From Pantoea sp. Eser (GTDB lineage Bacteria > Pseudomonadota > Gammaproteobacteria > Enterobacterales > Enterobacteriaceae): a stretch of DNA of 64,000 nt. The notes beneath the pieces were generated by a model. It saw nothing but the letters and a program-made list of their open reading frames with translations, made no database searches and had not been told where the DNA came from. The position numbers and the translations under genes are program-made. Location: assembly GCA_009830035.1 (NCBI GenBank), contig SZZY01000004.1, positions 281,509 to 345,508 on the forward strand. Direction: 5' to 3'. This document shows, in pieces, positions 54,205 to 63,600 of the stretch (positions within the stretch are counted from its first letter, which is position 1; every line of letters starts with the position of its first letter).

Positions 54205-55503
54205 ATGTCCTTGTCTGCTCTTGATTCTCTGCTGCAACCGGATGCCGCGCTGGTGATGGCATTCAGTGGCGGACTCGATTCAACCGTGCTGCTGCATCAG
54301 GCATGGCGCTGGCAGCAGCACTCTCCTCAATCCCGCCTGCGGGCACTGCACGTTCATCACGGACTGGGCCCGAATGCCGATCGCTGGGCGGCGCACTGTC
54401 TGGCGCTCTGCCAGCAATGGCACTTACCGTGTGAGGTGTTGCGGGTCAGGGTCGATGGACGGGACAACGGCATTGAAGCCGCCGCCCGTACCGCCCGCTA
54501 TCAGGCGCTGAGCGCGGCGCTGCAGCCGGGCGAAACCTTACTGACTGCCCAGCATCTCGACGATCAATGTGAAACCTTGTTACTGGCGCTGAAGCGTGGC
54601 AGCGGCCCAGCCGGCTTAGCCGCGATGCCGCAATCCCGCTCGCTGGGCGCGCATCGTCTGTTACGGCCGTTGCTTAATCATTCCCGCCAGTCGCTGGAGC
54701 AGTATGCCCGGACGCATCAGCTGGTGTGGGTTGAGGATGAGAGCAATCAGGATCTGCGCTACGACCGTAACTTTCTGCGCCAGCGATTGCTGCCTGAACT
54801 CAGTCAGCGTTGGCCCCATTTTGCTGAGGCGACGGCCCGTAGCGCGGCACTCTGCAGTGAGCAAGAGCAGTTGCTGGATGAGCTGCTGGCCGAACAGCTC
54901 ACCGAGCTGATCCAGCCTGACGGCAGCTTGCACTTTCCGCCCTTACTGACGATGAGTGAGGCGCGTGCCAATGCGCTGCTGCGTCGCTGGATTGCCGGAC
55001 AGGGCGGGGCGATGCCGTCACGGGATGCCCTGAACCGCATCCGTAATGAAGTGATGGCGAGTCGCGAAGATGCCCAGCCGCGGTTGCAGTTTGGTCAGGC
55101 TGAACTGCGACGCTATCGGCAGCAACTCTACTGGCTGCCGCGGCTCAGCTCGTTACGCGATATCCAGCTGGCGTGGCCCGATCTTCGCCAGCCGCTGCGG
55201 TTGCCTGACGAGCTGGGCACGTTGCAGGCCAGCCAGTCTCAGTGCCTGTTACGTTTTCCCCGACCGGATGAGCAGATCAGCGTGCGGTTTCATGCCCAGG
55301 GCCAGGTTCATCTGGTGGGACGCAGCGGCGGACGGGAAATGAAGAAGCTGTGGCAGGCGCTGCACATTCCACCGTGGCAACGCGAACGGATTCCGTTAAT
55401 TTTTTACAATCAGACGCTGGTCTGCGCGCCGGATCTTTTCATTACCCGTGAGGGCGCGGCCATCGACCAGCATGGCTGGCAGGCCGTCTGGCATTCAAAA
55501 TAA
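54205..55503 (+). CDS. tilS: tRNA(Ile)-lysidine synthetase
   Basis: Converts C34 of the CAU anticodon of tRNA(Ile2) to lysidine, so that AUA is read as Ile; essential. Start ATG 54205 (MSLSALDSLLQPDAALV) gives 432 residues, the E. coli length; the longer frame from 54109 runs out of the end of yaeR. N-terminal PP-loop ATPase motif AFSGGLDSTVLL, HHGLGPNAD, and the C-terminal domain ending FITREGAAIDQHGWQ. It stands intact between two pseudogenes, as expected for an essential tRNA modification. Confidence 0.96.
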   Translation: MSLSALDSLLQPDAALVMAFSGGLDSTVLLHQAWRWQQHSPQSRLRALHVHHGLGPNADRWAAHCLALCQQWHLPCEVLRVRVDGRDNGIEAAARTARYQALSAALQPGETLLTAQHLDDQCETLLLALKRGSGPAGLAAMPQSRSLGAHRLLRPLLNHSRQSLEQYARTHQLVWVEDESNQDLRYDRNFLRQRLLPELSQRWPHFAEATARSAALCSEQEQLLDELLAEQLTELIQPDGSLHFPPLLTMSEARANALLRRWIAGQGGAMPSRDALNRIRNEVMASREDAQPRLQFGQAELRRYRQQLYWLPRLSSLRDIQLAWPDLRQPLRLPDELGTLQASQSQCLLRFPRPDEQISVRFHAQGQVHLVGRSGGREMKKLWQALHIPPWQRERIPLIFYNQTLVCAPDLFITREGAAIDQHGWQAVWHSK

Positions 55504-55520
55504 AAAAACGCAGGAGAGCA

Positions 55521-55798
55521 ATGATGAATACGTGGATCGCGGCGTGTTTACTGGTCGCCGCGCTACCGGCCTGGGCGGCGGGTGATGTGCAGAGCGGGGC
55601 GCAAAAGGAAAAGCCACGGTGCCGCTCTATCCTAACCTGGCCGGGCAACAGGCGGCCTACCTTGAGCATGCCCTGCAGGCATACAAAAAAGGTGAACGCA
55701 GCCGGGGGCAGGCCAAGGTGATGAAAGCGTTCGTCGCGGGATTAAGTGATGCAGATATGGCGGATTTAGCGGCGTACTACGGTTCGTTACAGCCCTGA
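55521..55798 (+). pseudogene. small class I c-type cytochrome with the haem-binding motif deleted
   Basis: The start MMNTWIAACLLVAALPAWAAG is a clear signal peptide, and the downstream frame encodes TVPLYPNLAGQQAAYLEHAL, YKKGERSRG, MKAFVAGLSDADMADLAAYY and GSLQP, the typical C-terminal half of a periplasmic cytochrome c (haem-ligand Met in the MKAF region). Between them, after DVQSGAQK (about 55608), the segment that should hold CxxCH is missing and the frame shifts by one. Without CxxCH no haem can be attached. The intact gene would have been about 100-105 residues and followed tilS by 20 bases. Confidence 0.85.
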
Positions 55799-55837
55799 AG
55801 GGGAAAGGGCGGGAAAGTCCCGCCCGGAAAACGTGGA

Positions 55838-56098
55838 TTATTCTGCGCTGACAACCACCGTTCCCAGCTCCGGATGACTGAAGCTGGCGATATGGTCGAG
55901 GCGTAACTCGCGGGTTTCACCGGCAAGATCGATGGCCAAATATTCCACATTCTTGCGTGAAAAAATCTCGCTGGCCTTCGCTTTGAGCTGCTCGCCATTT
56001 TTCATTTCCAGCGACAGCATCCAGTTATTTTGGCAGGCGAGTTCCAGGTTTTCGTAATCATCGCAATTGATGGGTTGGTACGCTTCATTTATCAACAT
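55838..56098 (-). CDS. rof: Rho-binding antiterminator Rof
   Basis: Rof (YaeO) binds Rho and inhibits termination. 86 residues, [22 protein letters not shown] to [12 protein letters not shown], colinear with E. coli Rof. Acidic, beta-barrel-like small protein. Its ATG lies inside the end of yaeP (overlap 56085-56098), giving translational coupling. Intact. Confidence 0.94.
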   Translation of the reverse strand: MLINEAYQPINCDDYENLELACQNNWMLSLEMKNGEQLKAKASEIFSRKNVEYLAIDLAGETRELRLDHIASFSHPELGTVVVSAE

Positions 56099-56285
56099 AG
56101 TCGCTCACCAATAAGTTAGCAGCGGCGCAGGCCGCCTGTTCCCTGACAGAAGAGTTTAGCGCAGTATCTGCAGCAATATCATTAAGCGCCTTCAATGCGC
56201 AGCCAATCGCATCGGGTATGTAACCTAAATCCCCGCTGCCGATTTCGGCATATTTTCGGCGAACTAACTCACAATAATTTTGCAC
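56085..56285 (-). CDS. yaeP: conserved small protein YaeP (UPF0253)
   Basis: 66 residues of unknown function, [30 protein letters not shown] start and [13 protein letters not shown] end, colinear with E. coli YaeP. It overlaps rof by 14 bases, the arrangement kept in enterobacteria, and is likely co-transcribed with it. In E. coli yaeQ lies beside it; in the 217 bases between yaeP and arfB here I find no YaeQ similarity. Confidence 0.93.
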   Translation of the reverse strand: MQNYCELVRRKYAEIGSGDLGYIPDAIGCALKALNDIAADTALNSSVREQAACAAANLLVSDYVDK

Positions 56286-56502
56286 CTGGCCCTCCTCAGC
56301 AGAGCGTCAATACTCTGGTTAACTGGCGACTATATCACAGCCATTTGCAGGAAATCAGCCCGATTAAAGCAGGAACAGCACGCAAAACACTGCTAAAGTG
56401 ACAGATTCCGCTGTCTGACGCGGAAAGCGTCAAAGCACAAAAGGTTAAGTTGATGAACAGGTTATCGGCAGTAAACGCCCTAAGCGTATAGGAAGGTGGC
56501 AG

Positions 56503-56909
56503 ATGATTATGCTGTCACGCAGTGTTGAAATCCCGGAGAGAATTGAGCTGACCGCGATTCGGGCGCAGGGCAACGGGGGACTCATGTCAATAAAGCCAGC
56601 ACGGCGATACATTTGCGGTTCGATATTGCCGCATCCTCGTTGCCACCCTTTTATAAACAGCGACTGCTGGCCGCCAGTCATCATCTGATTACGCGCGAAG
56701 GGATTGTGGTGATTAAGTCACAGGAACACCGCAGTCAGGAGATAAACCGCGAAGCGGCGCTGCAGCGTCTGGTTAATCTGATTCGGGAGCTGAGTACGGT
56801 AGAAAAAGCCCGTCGTGCCACTCGGCCGACCCGCGCCTCTAAAGAGCGACGGCTGTAGGGGAAAGCCCGGCGCAGTACCACCAAGTCGATGCGCGGTAAG
56901 GTGCAATAA
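56503..56909 (+). pseudogene. arfB: arfB, alternative ribosome-rescue factor (peptidyl-tRNA hydrolase), broken at the GGQ motif
   Basis: ArfB (YaeJ) frees stalled ribosomes by hydrolysing peptidyl-tRNA through a GGQ motif. From ATG 56503 ([23 protein letters not shown]) the frame breaks exactly at GGQ: GGA is followed by CT where CAG is needed, so Gln is gone and the frame shifts. It resumes as [21 protein letters not shown], then the basic tail [12 protein letters not shown], an in-frame TAG (56856-56858) and GKARRSTTKSMRGKVQ to a stop at 56909. Both the catalytic residue and the ribosome-binding tail are affected. nlpE, its E. coli neighbour, is absent. Confidence 0.92.
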
Positions 56910-56935
56910 AAAACGCCCCGCTTGCGGGGCGTTTG
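56908..56935. terminator. bidirectional terminator between arfB and proS
   Basis: AAAACGCCCCGC, loop TT, GCGGGGCGTTT between converging genes; A-run before, T-run after. Serves proS on the minus strand and formerly arfB on the plus strand. Confidence 0.88.
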
Positions 56936-56941
56936 AAACGA

Positions 56942-58660
56942 TTACTTGTTTAATGCTTTCAACAGGAAGTCGACGATCTCATCCTGCTTGATCATCTGCT
57001 TCTCACCGGCACGGCGCGCTTTATACTCAATCTCCTGATTGTCGAGATTGCGATCGCCAATCACGATGGTGTGCGGCACGCCAATCAGTTCCATGTCGGC
57101 AAACATCACGCCCGGACGCTCTTTACGGTCATCCAGAATCACATCCACGCCTTTGGCACGCAGCGTCGCGTACAGCTCTTCCGCCAGCTCTTTCACCCGG
57201 AACGATTTCTGCATGTTCATTGGCAGAATCGCGACTTCGAACGGTGCCAGCGCCGCAGGCCAGATAATGCCGCGTTCGTCATGGTTCTGTTCAATCGCCG
57301 CCGCGACTACGCGCGTGATGCCGATGCCGTAGCAGCCCATGCTCATCACCTGGTTACGGCCGTCTTCACCCTGCACCGAGGCTTTCATCGCATCGGAATA
57401 TTTGGTGCCGAGCTGGAAGATGTGACCCACTTCGATACCGCGTTTAATCTGCAAGGTGCCTTTGCCATCCGGGCTGAGATCGCCTTCGACCACGTTACGG
57501 ATATCCGCTACGCTTGCCAGCGGCAGATCGCGCTCCCAGTTAATGCCAAAGTAGTGTTTACCGTCGACGTTCGCGCCAGCGCTGAAATCACTCATCTTCG
57601 CCACGGTACGATCGGCGATAATCGGCATCTTCAGGCCGACAGGACCGATAGAACCTGGACCAGCACCCACGGCCGCACGGATCTCTTCTTCAGTAGCGAA
57701 CACCAGCGGCGCAGCCACGATGTCCGCTTTTTCCGCTTTGATCTCATTCAACTGATGATCGCCGCGCACCAGGAGGGCAACCAGCGCATGGCCGCTCTCT
57801 TCGGCACCTTTCACGATCAGCGTCTTCACCGTCTGCTCAATCGGCAGCTGGAATTGCTCTACCAGTTCGGCGATGGTTTTGGCATCTGGCGTATCAACGA
57901 GGCGCATTTCCTGCGTCGGCTGAGCGCGCTCCCTGGCCGGAGCAACCGCTTCGGCCAGCTCGATGTTCGCCGCATAATCAGATTCAGTAGAGAAGATCAC
58001 GTCATCTTCACCGCTCTGCGCCAGCACCTGGAACTCATGTGATGCGCTGCCGCCGATCGAGCCGGTATCAGCCTGTACTGCACGGAAATCCAGCCCCATA
58101 CGGGTGAAGCTCTGGCTGTAAGCGCGGTATATCGCCTCGTACGTTTCCTGTAGCGACTCCTGAGAAACGTGGAACGAGTAAGCATCTTTCATGATGAATT
58201 CACGGGAACGCATCACGCCAAAACGCGGGCGCACTTCATCACGGAATTTGGTCTGAATCTGATACAGATTCAGCGGTAGCTGCTTGTAGGAGCTCAGCTC
58301 GTTACGGATCAGGTCAGTGACCACTTCTTCATGCGTCGGGCCAAGCACGAACGGACGATCGTGGCGGTCCGCAATACGTAACAGTTCCGGGCCATACTCT
58401 TCCCAGCGACCGCTCTCTTGCCATAAATCGGCAGGCTGCACGACCGGCATTGAAATCTCAATCGCGCCGGCGTTGTTCATCTCTTCACGCACGATGTTTT
58501 CGACTTTTTTCAGCACGCGCACCCCGGTCGGTAACCAGGTATACAAGCCAGAAGCCAGTTTGCGGATCATACCGGCGCGCAGCATCAGCTGATGGCTGAT
58601 CACTTCAGCGTCGGAAGGCGTCTCTTTCTGAGTAGAGAGCAGATATTGAGTAGTACGCAT
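56942..58660 (-). CDS. proS: prolyl-tRNA synthetase
   Basis: Charges tRNA(Pro). 572 residues as in E. coli, beginning [20 protein letters not shown]. Class II motifs are visible: motif 2 region [25 protein letters not shown], and motif 3 [14 protein letters not shown]. The insertion (editing) domain occupies about residues 225-405 and carries [18 protein letters not shown]-terminal anticodon-binding domain with [19 protein letters not shown]. Intact and followed by its terminator. Confidence 0.97.
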   Translation of the reverse strand: MRTTQYLLSTQKETPSDAEVISHQLMLRAGMIRKLASGLYTWLPTGVRVLKKVENIVREEMNNAGAIEISMPVVQPADLWQESGRWEEYGPELLRIADRHDRPFVLGPTHEEVVTDLIRNELSSYKQLPLNLYQIQTKFRDEVRPRFGVMRSREFIMKDAYSFHVSQESLQETYEAIYRAYSQSFTRMGLDFRAVQADTGSIGGSASHEFQVLAQSGEDDVIFSTESDYAANIELAEAVAPARERAQPTQEMRLVDTPDAKTIAELVEQFQLPIEQTVKTLIVKGAEESGHALVALLVRGDHQLNEIKAEKADIVAAPLVFATEEEIRAAVGAGPGSIGPVGLKMPIIADRTVAKMSDFSAGANVDGKHYFGINWERDLPLASVADIRNVVEGDLSPDGKGTLQIKRGIEVGHIFQLGTKYSDAMKASVQGEDGRNQVMSMGCYGIGITRVVAAAIEQNHDERGIIWPAALAPFEVAILPMNMQKSFRVKELAEELYATLRAKGVDVILDDRKERPGVMFADMELIGVPHTIVIGDRNLDNQEIEYKARRAGEKQMIKQDEIVDFLLKALNK

Positions 58661-58749
58661 TGATTACGATTCCAGTTGATCGGAAAGTCACGGACAGAAT
58701 TTTGCTGGCGGCTAGTGTACCAGTGAGATCACCGGCTCAAAAGCGGGTT

Positions 58750-59454
58750 TTAACTCGGGTCGATGGCGGTCACTTCCGTTCCGGCCGCGTCGATCCGACA
58801 GCGCACATTAAAATCGATCAGCCAGGCGGCATATTCCCGCTGCTCCACTTCGCCTTTACGGTAAGCCGGGCGGGGGATCCTGCGCCAGGACTTCGCTGAT
58901 AAAGCGCGCCAAATGCGGGTAGCGCGCCTGCTGCAGTTGCTGCTGCGCCTGATCCGAGAAACGGACCGGCATATCAGCGGCCGGAGCTGCCTGGGCAAAA
59001 CCGGCCTCGGCGTGCGGTAACGCTTCCGCAAACGGCAGGTAAGGTTTGATATCAACCACCGGCGTCCCGTCGACCAGATCCAGACTGCCGAGAGCTGCAG
59101 GATCACCTGCTTTTTATTGATATGGATGCCCTTAAGCTCAACCAGTGACATGCCAATCGGATTAGGCCGGAAGGTCGAGCGGGTAGCGAAAACCCCGATG
59201 CGCGCATTGCCGCCGAGCCGGGGCGGACGTACCGTTGGTCGCCAGCCACCCGCCATGGTCTGATGAAACACGAACAGCAGCCACAGATGGCTGAAGGCTT
59301 CCAGCCCGCGCACCGCTTCCGGCTGGTTATAAGGTGCCAGCAGGTGCAGCTCGCCGCCGCTATCCTGCACCAGACCAGGCTGGCGCGGTACGGCAAACTT
59401 CTCTTTCCACGGTGAGCGGATTACCCCAATTTGCGCAAAGGCGAATTCACTCAT
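58750..59454 (-). pseudogene. trmO: trmO (tsaA), tRNA t6A37 methyltransferase, with two compensating frameshifts
   Basis: TrmO methylates t6A37 in tRNA(Thr). The frame from ATG 59454 stays open for 234 codons and would look intact. Its first 114 residues (to NKKQVILQL) and last ~35 (PAYRKGEVEQREYAAWL and on) match E. coli, but about 74 codons between are out of frame. Near 59091-59094 AGAG carries two extra bases, and a run of five G at 58872-58876 has one extra. In the other frame the missing part reads GSLDLVDGTPVVDIKPYLPF and FISEVLAQDPPP. The sum is +3, restoring the frame after a scrambled middle. Overlaps the rcsF stop by four bases. Confidence 0.85.
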
Positions 59455-59849
59455 TGATTACTGACTTTCAGCGCCGAACCCTGGCACACCGCCTGGCGAT
59501 AGCAGTCTGCCGTACCGGTTACGATTTCACATTTATGCAGCAGTACCGCATTGGCTTTCATCTGTGAGGCGCGCATCTGCAGGCGTTTACGGGCAGTGGC
59601 GATGTTAGCGGGTGAGTTCTGATTACTGATCTGACAATCTTCAGCAGAGACTTCGCCGAGATCGCGGAACGGTTTGCTGAGCAGATCAGCCGCATCGGTA
59701 TAGAGCTTAACCGGCGCAGGACGTGGCGTGGGCTTACGGGTCGGTTCGCTGGATTGCTGCGGACGAGAAGGTGCGCTGCTTATTGGGTGATATTCGTGAA
59801 CACACCCGGTCGGCATCAATGCTAACAAGCAGAGCGGTAAAAAACGCAT
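59451..59849 (-). CDS. rcsF: outer-membrane lipoprotein RcsF, stress sensor of the Rcs phosphorelay
   Basis: RcsF senses envelope damage, contacts BamA and outer-membrane proteins and signals to the Rcs system. Start ATG 59849 (MRFLPLCLLALMPTGC) gives 132 residues; a frame from 59870 would add seven. The lipobox is MPTGC, with Pro at -3, where Leu, Val or Ala is usual. A Pro-rich linker follows, then the domain with four cysteines (EDCQ, HKCE, ADCYRQAVC) that form two disulfides in E. coli. The four-base ATGA overlap links it to the dead trmO. Confidence 0.93.
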   Translation of the reverse strand: MRFLPLCLLALMPTGCVHEYHPISSAPSRPQQSSEPTRKPTPRPAPVKLYTDAADLLSKPFRDLGEVSAEDCQISNQNSPANIATARKRLQMRASQMKANAVLLHKCEIVTGTADCYRQAVCQGSALKVSNQ

Positions 59850-59936
59850 GGCAACATCCTCAAGTTTCAAAAAGTGGCGTTATTGAAACAAGGACCAGAA
59901 TAAATAACAAGTCGGGCAGGGCACTCAATAACAGAA

Positions 59937-59957
59937 AGGGCGGCATAGCGCCGCCCT
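59937..59957 (-). terminator. terminator of the metNIQ operon
   Basis: On the minus strand AGGGCGGC, loop GCTAT-like, GCCGCCCT is followed by TTCTGTT. It lies 20 bases after the metQ stop. Confidence 0.7.
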
Positions 59958-59977
59958 GGAAGAGAGGAGTAACCGAA

Positions 59978-60789
59978 TTACCAGCCTTTAACGGCGCCGC
60001 CGTTGAAGACTTTGTTTGCGGCTTCGTTGACTTCGTCAGACTGGTAAGCCTGTACGAACTTCTTCACGTTTTCCGCATCTTTATTATCTTCACGCGCCAC
60101 AATCAGGTTCACGTAAGGAGAATCTTTATCTTCGACAAAGATGCCATCTTTAGCCGGCGTCAGACCGATCTGGCTGGCGTAGGTAGTATTGATAACCGCC
60201 AGCGCAATCTGCTGATCGTCGAGTGAGCGCGGCAGCTGTGGCGCTTCCAGCTCAACAATCTTCAGATGTTTTGGGTTTTCGGTGATATCCAGCGAGGTCG
60301 GCAGCAGGCCCACGCCATCTTTCAGTTTAATCAGACCCACTTTCTGCAGCAGCAGGGTACGGCCCAGGTTAGTCGGATCGTTAGGAATCGCGACCTGAGC
60401 ACCGTCCTGCAACTCATCCAGTGACTTAATTTTTTTCGAGTAGCCGGCGATAGGGTAGACGAATGAGTTACCGACTGACACCAGCTTGTAACCACGATCT
60501 TTGATCTGCTGATCCAGATATGGCTTGTGCTGGAAGGCATTGGCGTCGATGTCGCCTTTGCTCAACGCTTCGTTAGGCAGCACGTAATCGTTAAACGTCA
60601 CCAGTTCAACGTCGAGGCCATACTTCTCTTTCGCGACTTTCTGCGCTGCTTCAGCTACCTGCTGCTCAGCACCGACAATCACGCCCACTTTAATATGGTT
60701 GGGATCTTTCTCTTTTTGATCGCATCCTGCCAGCGCAATTGCGCCAATCAGTTCACCCACAGCGGCAATTTTTTTAATCTGAAAGACAT
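59978..60789 (-). pseudogene. metQ: metQ, methionine-binding lipoprotein, frameshift in a poly-A tract at codon 6
   Basis: MetQ captures methionine for the MetNI importer. The only plausible start is ATG 60789, behind AAGGA. Read from there, MSFRLKK runs into a wrong frame and stops (MSFRLKKLPLWVN), because the A-run complementary to T at 60769-60775 has seven bases; eight would lead into IAAVGELIGAIALAGCDQKEKD. From there the protein is complete to GGAVKGW, with the lipobox ALAGC and the substrate-binding body colinear with E. coli. The body's frame has no start codon nearer than 60865. Either a null allele, a read error, or expression by slippage at A7. Confidence 0.8.
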
Positions 60790-60827
60790 ATCCTTTCCTT
60801 AATAGTGATAATAGTGATATTGCTGGC

Positions 60828-61480
60828 TTACTTATGATGGGACACCGCACGTACAATGCGGTCACCGCAGAATTGAATGAGATACACCAAAACCACTAAC
60901 AACACCAATACCGTATTAATCACCGTGGCGTTGTAGCCGATATAACCGTACTGATAACCGATCTGACCCAGACCGCCTGCGCCCACTGTGCCGCCCATTG
61001 CGGAGTAACCGACCAGCGTAATCAGGGTGATGGTCGCCGCGTTGACCAGGCCAGGCATCGCTTCAGGTAATCGAACCTTGCGGATAATCTGCATTGGCGT
61101 GGCGCCCATCGCGCGTGACGCTTCAATCAGTCCGGTGGGCAGTTCCAGCAGGGCATTTTCCACCATACGCGCAAAAGGTGCGGCGCCGACGGTTAACGGC
61201 ACAATCGCGGCCTGTAAGCAAATTGACGTGCCGACGATGACGCGGGTGAACGGAATCATCCAGAACAGCAGGATAATAAAAGGAATCGAACGGAAGATAT
61301 TCACCAGCGCCGAGAGCATGCGGTAGCCCCTGAATTCTGCAGAATCTGTCCCGGACGGGTGACATACAGCAACACGCCGACCGGCAGACCCAGCACAAAG
61401 CCAAAGAAGCCCGAGACAAAGGTCATCACTAGCGTTTCCCATACGCCGCGCCCCAGCAACCACATCATCGCCTCAGACAT
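60828..61480 (-). pseudogene. metI: metI, methionine ABC transporter permease, frameshifted
   Basis: Start ATG 61480 ([19 protein letters not shown]) overlaps the metN stop by eight bases, as in E. coli. The N-terminal third is colinear to YVTRPGQILQNS (about 61335), then the frame moves by one and continues YRMLSALVNIFRSIPFIILL to the end. Additional in-frame changes sit in conserved parts: PFARMVENA lacks the Ile of PFIARMVENA, and GTSICLQ has Cys for Gly. The EAA-type loop (EASRAMGATPMQIIRKV) persists. These extra changes favour real decay. Confidence 0.88.
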
Positions 61481-62445
61481 AACCTAACACCTGTACTTTT
61501 TTCACGTGATTCTCCTGCAGCCAGGCGATGGCCTGATGGGTATCGCTTTCTGTGCCGTGCATTTCGGCCAGCATAATGCCGAACTTCACACCGCCGGCAT
61601 AATCCATCTGCGCACTGATAATGTTGTTATTGACGTTGTAACGGCGGGCCGCTTCCGACAGCAGCGGCGCATCGACCGACTTACCGGTGAACTCCAGACG
61701 CAACAGCGGCACACTGTCTCCGGTGGCGGCCGCAGAAAGACGCTGCTGATAGTCATCCGGGATATCCAGATGCAGCGTCGACTGAATGAACTGCTGCGCC
61801 AGCGGCGTTTTCGGATGTGAGAAGACTTCGCTAACGCTGTCTTTCTCAATCAGTTCACCCTGACTGATGACGGCGACAGATGCGTTTCACCACATCCATA
61901 TCATGGGTGATCAGCAGAATGGTCAGGCCGAGCCGGCGGTTAATGTCTTTCAGTAGCTCCAGAATCGAGCGGGTGGTGGTCGGATCTAGGGCGCTGGTGG
62001 CTTCATCACACAGCAGCACCTTAGGATTACTGGCCAGGGCGCGGGCAATCGCGACGCGCTGCTTCTGGCCGCCTGAAAGGTTTGCGGGCCAGGCATCATG
62101 CTTATCGGATAGGCCGACCAGCTCCAGCAGCAGCGAAACGTTGCCGGCGACGGTGCGGGAATTCATCAGGTTAAAGTGCTGAAAGATCATGCCGATCTGA
62201 CGACGCGCCTGGGTTAACTGGCGTTCGTTAGGCGCGGTCAGGTCAGCGCCATCCACCAGTACCCGGCCCGAAATATGGCGTTCAAGCAGGTTAACGCAAC
62301 GAATCAATGTACTTTTGCCGGCACCGGAAGCCCCGATGACGCCATAAATTTGTCCGGCAGGCACGTGCAGACTGACGTCAGATAACGCCTGAATGGTACG
62401 GTTGCCTTGCTGAAACACCTTGGTGGTATTTTCTAATTTAATCAT
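61473..62445 (-). pseudogene. metN: metN, methionine ABC transporter ATPase, frameshifted after the nucleotide-binding core
   Basis: From ATG 62445 ([19 protein letters not shown]) Walker [10 protein letters not shown], signature LSGGQKQRV, Walker [13 protein letters not shown] and the switch His in ITHDMDVV are all intact. After KRIC (about 61875) some bases are missing and the frame ends [24 protein letters not shown] continues in another frame through the C-terminal methionine-sensing (ACT/NIL) domain to LGYV at 61473. The ATPase half alone could be made, but it lacks the regulatory domain and its partner genes are broken. First gene of metNIQ, behind a MetJ-type operator. Confidence 0.9.
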
Positions 62446-62528
62446 TAAGTTATTTGTTATCGTGTTGCGTTGTCCGTGGTGTGGCAGGCGGTTAAGCCTG
62501 ATATGCTGTCAAAGCTGTATGGATGGTA

Positions 62529-62544
62529 AGGCATCCAGACGTCT
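62529..62544. promoter_or_regulatory. MetJ operator (met box pair) upstream of metNIQ
   Basis: A perfect met box AGACGTCT at 62537-62544 is preceded directly by AGGCATCC (five of eight matches), as MetJ binds tandem 8-mers. It lies 84-100 bases upstream of the metN start, in the gap divergent to gmhB, where the E. coli operon has its MetJ site. So methionine repression of a now broken operon appears kept. Confidence 0.7.
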
Positions 62545-62633
62545 AAATCAATGGAGGTGATTCAATCTGGCATTCTCCCTTTTATAGCAATCATGCGATA
62601 CTGATCGGCAATTTTTACAGAAGGAGTTTCTAC

Positions 62634-63188
62634 GTGGCGAATAAAGTCCCAGCCATTTTTCTTGATCGCGATGGCACCCTTAACGTCGACCATGGCTATG
62701 TCCATGAAATTGATGATTTCCAGTTCATTGACGGCACTATTGAGGCGCTGCAGCAACTGAAGCAGATGGGTTTTGCGCTGGTGGTCGTGACCAATCAGTC
62801 TGGCATTGCGCGCGGCATGTTTACTGAAGATACCTTTATGCGCCTGACCGAGTGGATGGACTGGTCATTAGCGGATCGCGATGTGGATCTGGATGGCATC
62901 TATTTCTGTCCGCATCATCCTGAGGCCGCGGTCGAAGAGTTCCGCCAGGAGTGTGATTGCCGCAAACCGCAGCCGGGCATGCTATTAACAGCCCAGCAGG
63001 AACTGCATATTGATATGGCAGCTTCTTATATGGTAGGCGATAAGCTGGAAGATATGCTGGCGGGTCAGGCTGCGGGCGTCGGTAAAAAAGTACTGGTGCG
63101 CAGCGGTAAGCCGGTCACCGCCGAAGCCGCAGCAGACTGGGTAATTGATAGCCTTGCCGCGCTGCCGGCACGCATCAAACAGGGCTAA
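62634..63188 (+). CDS. gmhB: D-glycero-beta-D-manno-heptose-1,7-bisphosphate 7-phosphatase
   Basis: Dephosphorylates heptose bisphosphate on the way to ADP-heptose for the LPS inner core. Starts with GTG at 62634 ([21 protein letters not shown]) after AAGGAG; 184 residues (191 in E. coli). The HAD motif has Asp11 and Asp13 in [18 protein letters not shown], the zinc ligands CPHHPE and CDCRKP, and MVGDKLEDM follow. The short difference from E. coli is at the C-terminus. It complements the lpx genes in building LPS. Confidence 0.95.
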   Translation: MANKVPAIFLDRDGTLNVDHGYVHEIDDFQFIDGTIEALQQLKQMGFALVVVTNQSGIARGMFTEDTFMRLTEWMDWSLADRDVDLDGIYFCPHHPEAAVEEFRQECDCRKPQPGMLLTAQQELHIDMAASYMVGDKLEDMLAGQAAGVGKKVLVRSGKPVTAEAAADWVIDSLAALPARIKQG

Positions 63189-63242
63189 AACGGCGCTTTT
63201 GTGCAAATTTTAGACGAACAGCAAAAAAGTTTAAATTAGCAC

Positions 63243-63270
63243 TTGTCAGCCTCCGGAAACTCCCTATAAT
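63243..63270 (+). promoter_or_regulatory. rRNA operon promoter P1
   Basis: TTGTCA (63243-63248), 16-base spacer, TATAAT (63265-63270) and the GC-rich discriminator GCGCCTCC characteristic of stringently controlled rrn P1. An A/T-rich stretch (about 63218-63240, with AAAAAAGTTTAAATT) just upstream fits an UP element. DksA, encoded at 12960, and ppGpp would act here. Confidence 0.88.
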
Positions 63271-63369
63271 GCGCCTCCACTGACACGGCACACCGGCTTA
63301 CGAAGCGCCGGGTGTAATGTAAGTAGGTTCGAAATCATACGAACCAGTGAGTTAAGCAGAAATAAACGC

Positions 63370-63397
63370 TTGACTGACAATGCGGAAAGCGTATTAT
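63370..63397 (+). promoter_or_regulatory. rRNA operon promoter P2
   Basis: TTGACT (63370-63375), 16-base spacer, TATTAT (63392-63397), followed by a C-rich start region. It lies 127 bases downstream of P1, similar to the E. coli spacing. Confidence 0.85.
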
Positions 63398-63436
63398 ACG
63401 CCTCCTCGCGGCAGACGGTTAACCCGCTGTTCGCAC

Positions 63437-63448
63437 TGCTCTTTAACA
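63437..63448 (+). promoter_or_regulatory. boxA antitermination site of the rRNA leader
   Basis: TGCTCTTTAACA matches the rrn boxA bound by NusB-S10, about 150 bases before the 16S start. The intervening leader (63450-63600) would contain the RNase III stem strand upstream of 16S; no gene is seen in it. Confidence 0.85.
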
Positions 63449-63600
63449 ATTTATCAGACAATCTGTGTGGGCACTCGCAGGATTGATATCAGCGTCTCCG
63501 GACGTAAAAAATATCAAGTCTCACGAGTGAACACATAATGAAATTCATTATGACGTTTTACAGATGAGCACCGCTTAACTTGCTTAAGCAAATCAAACTT

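Noticed and set aside
56286..56502. Remnant of yaeQ between yaeP and arfB
   Set aside because: No stretch in any frame resembles YaeQ; only the gap itself is seen.
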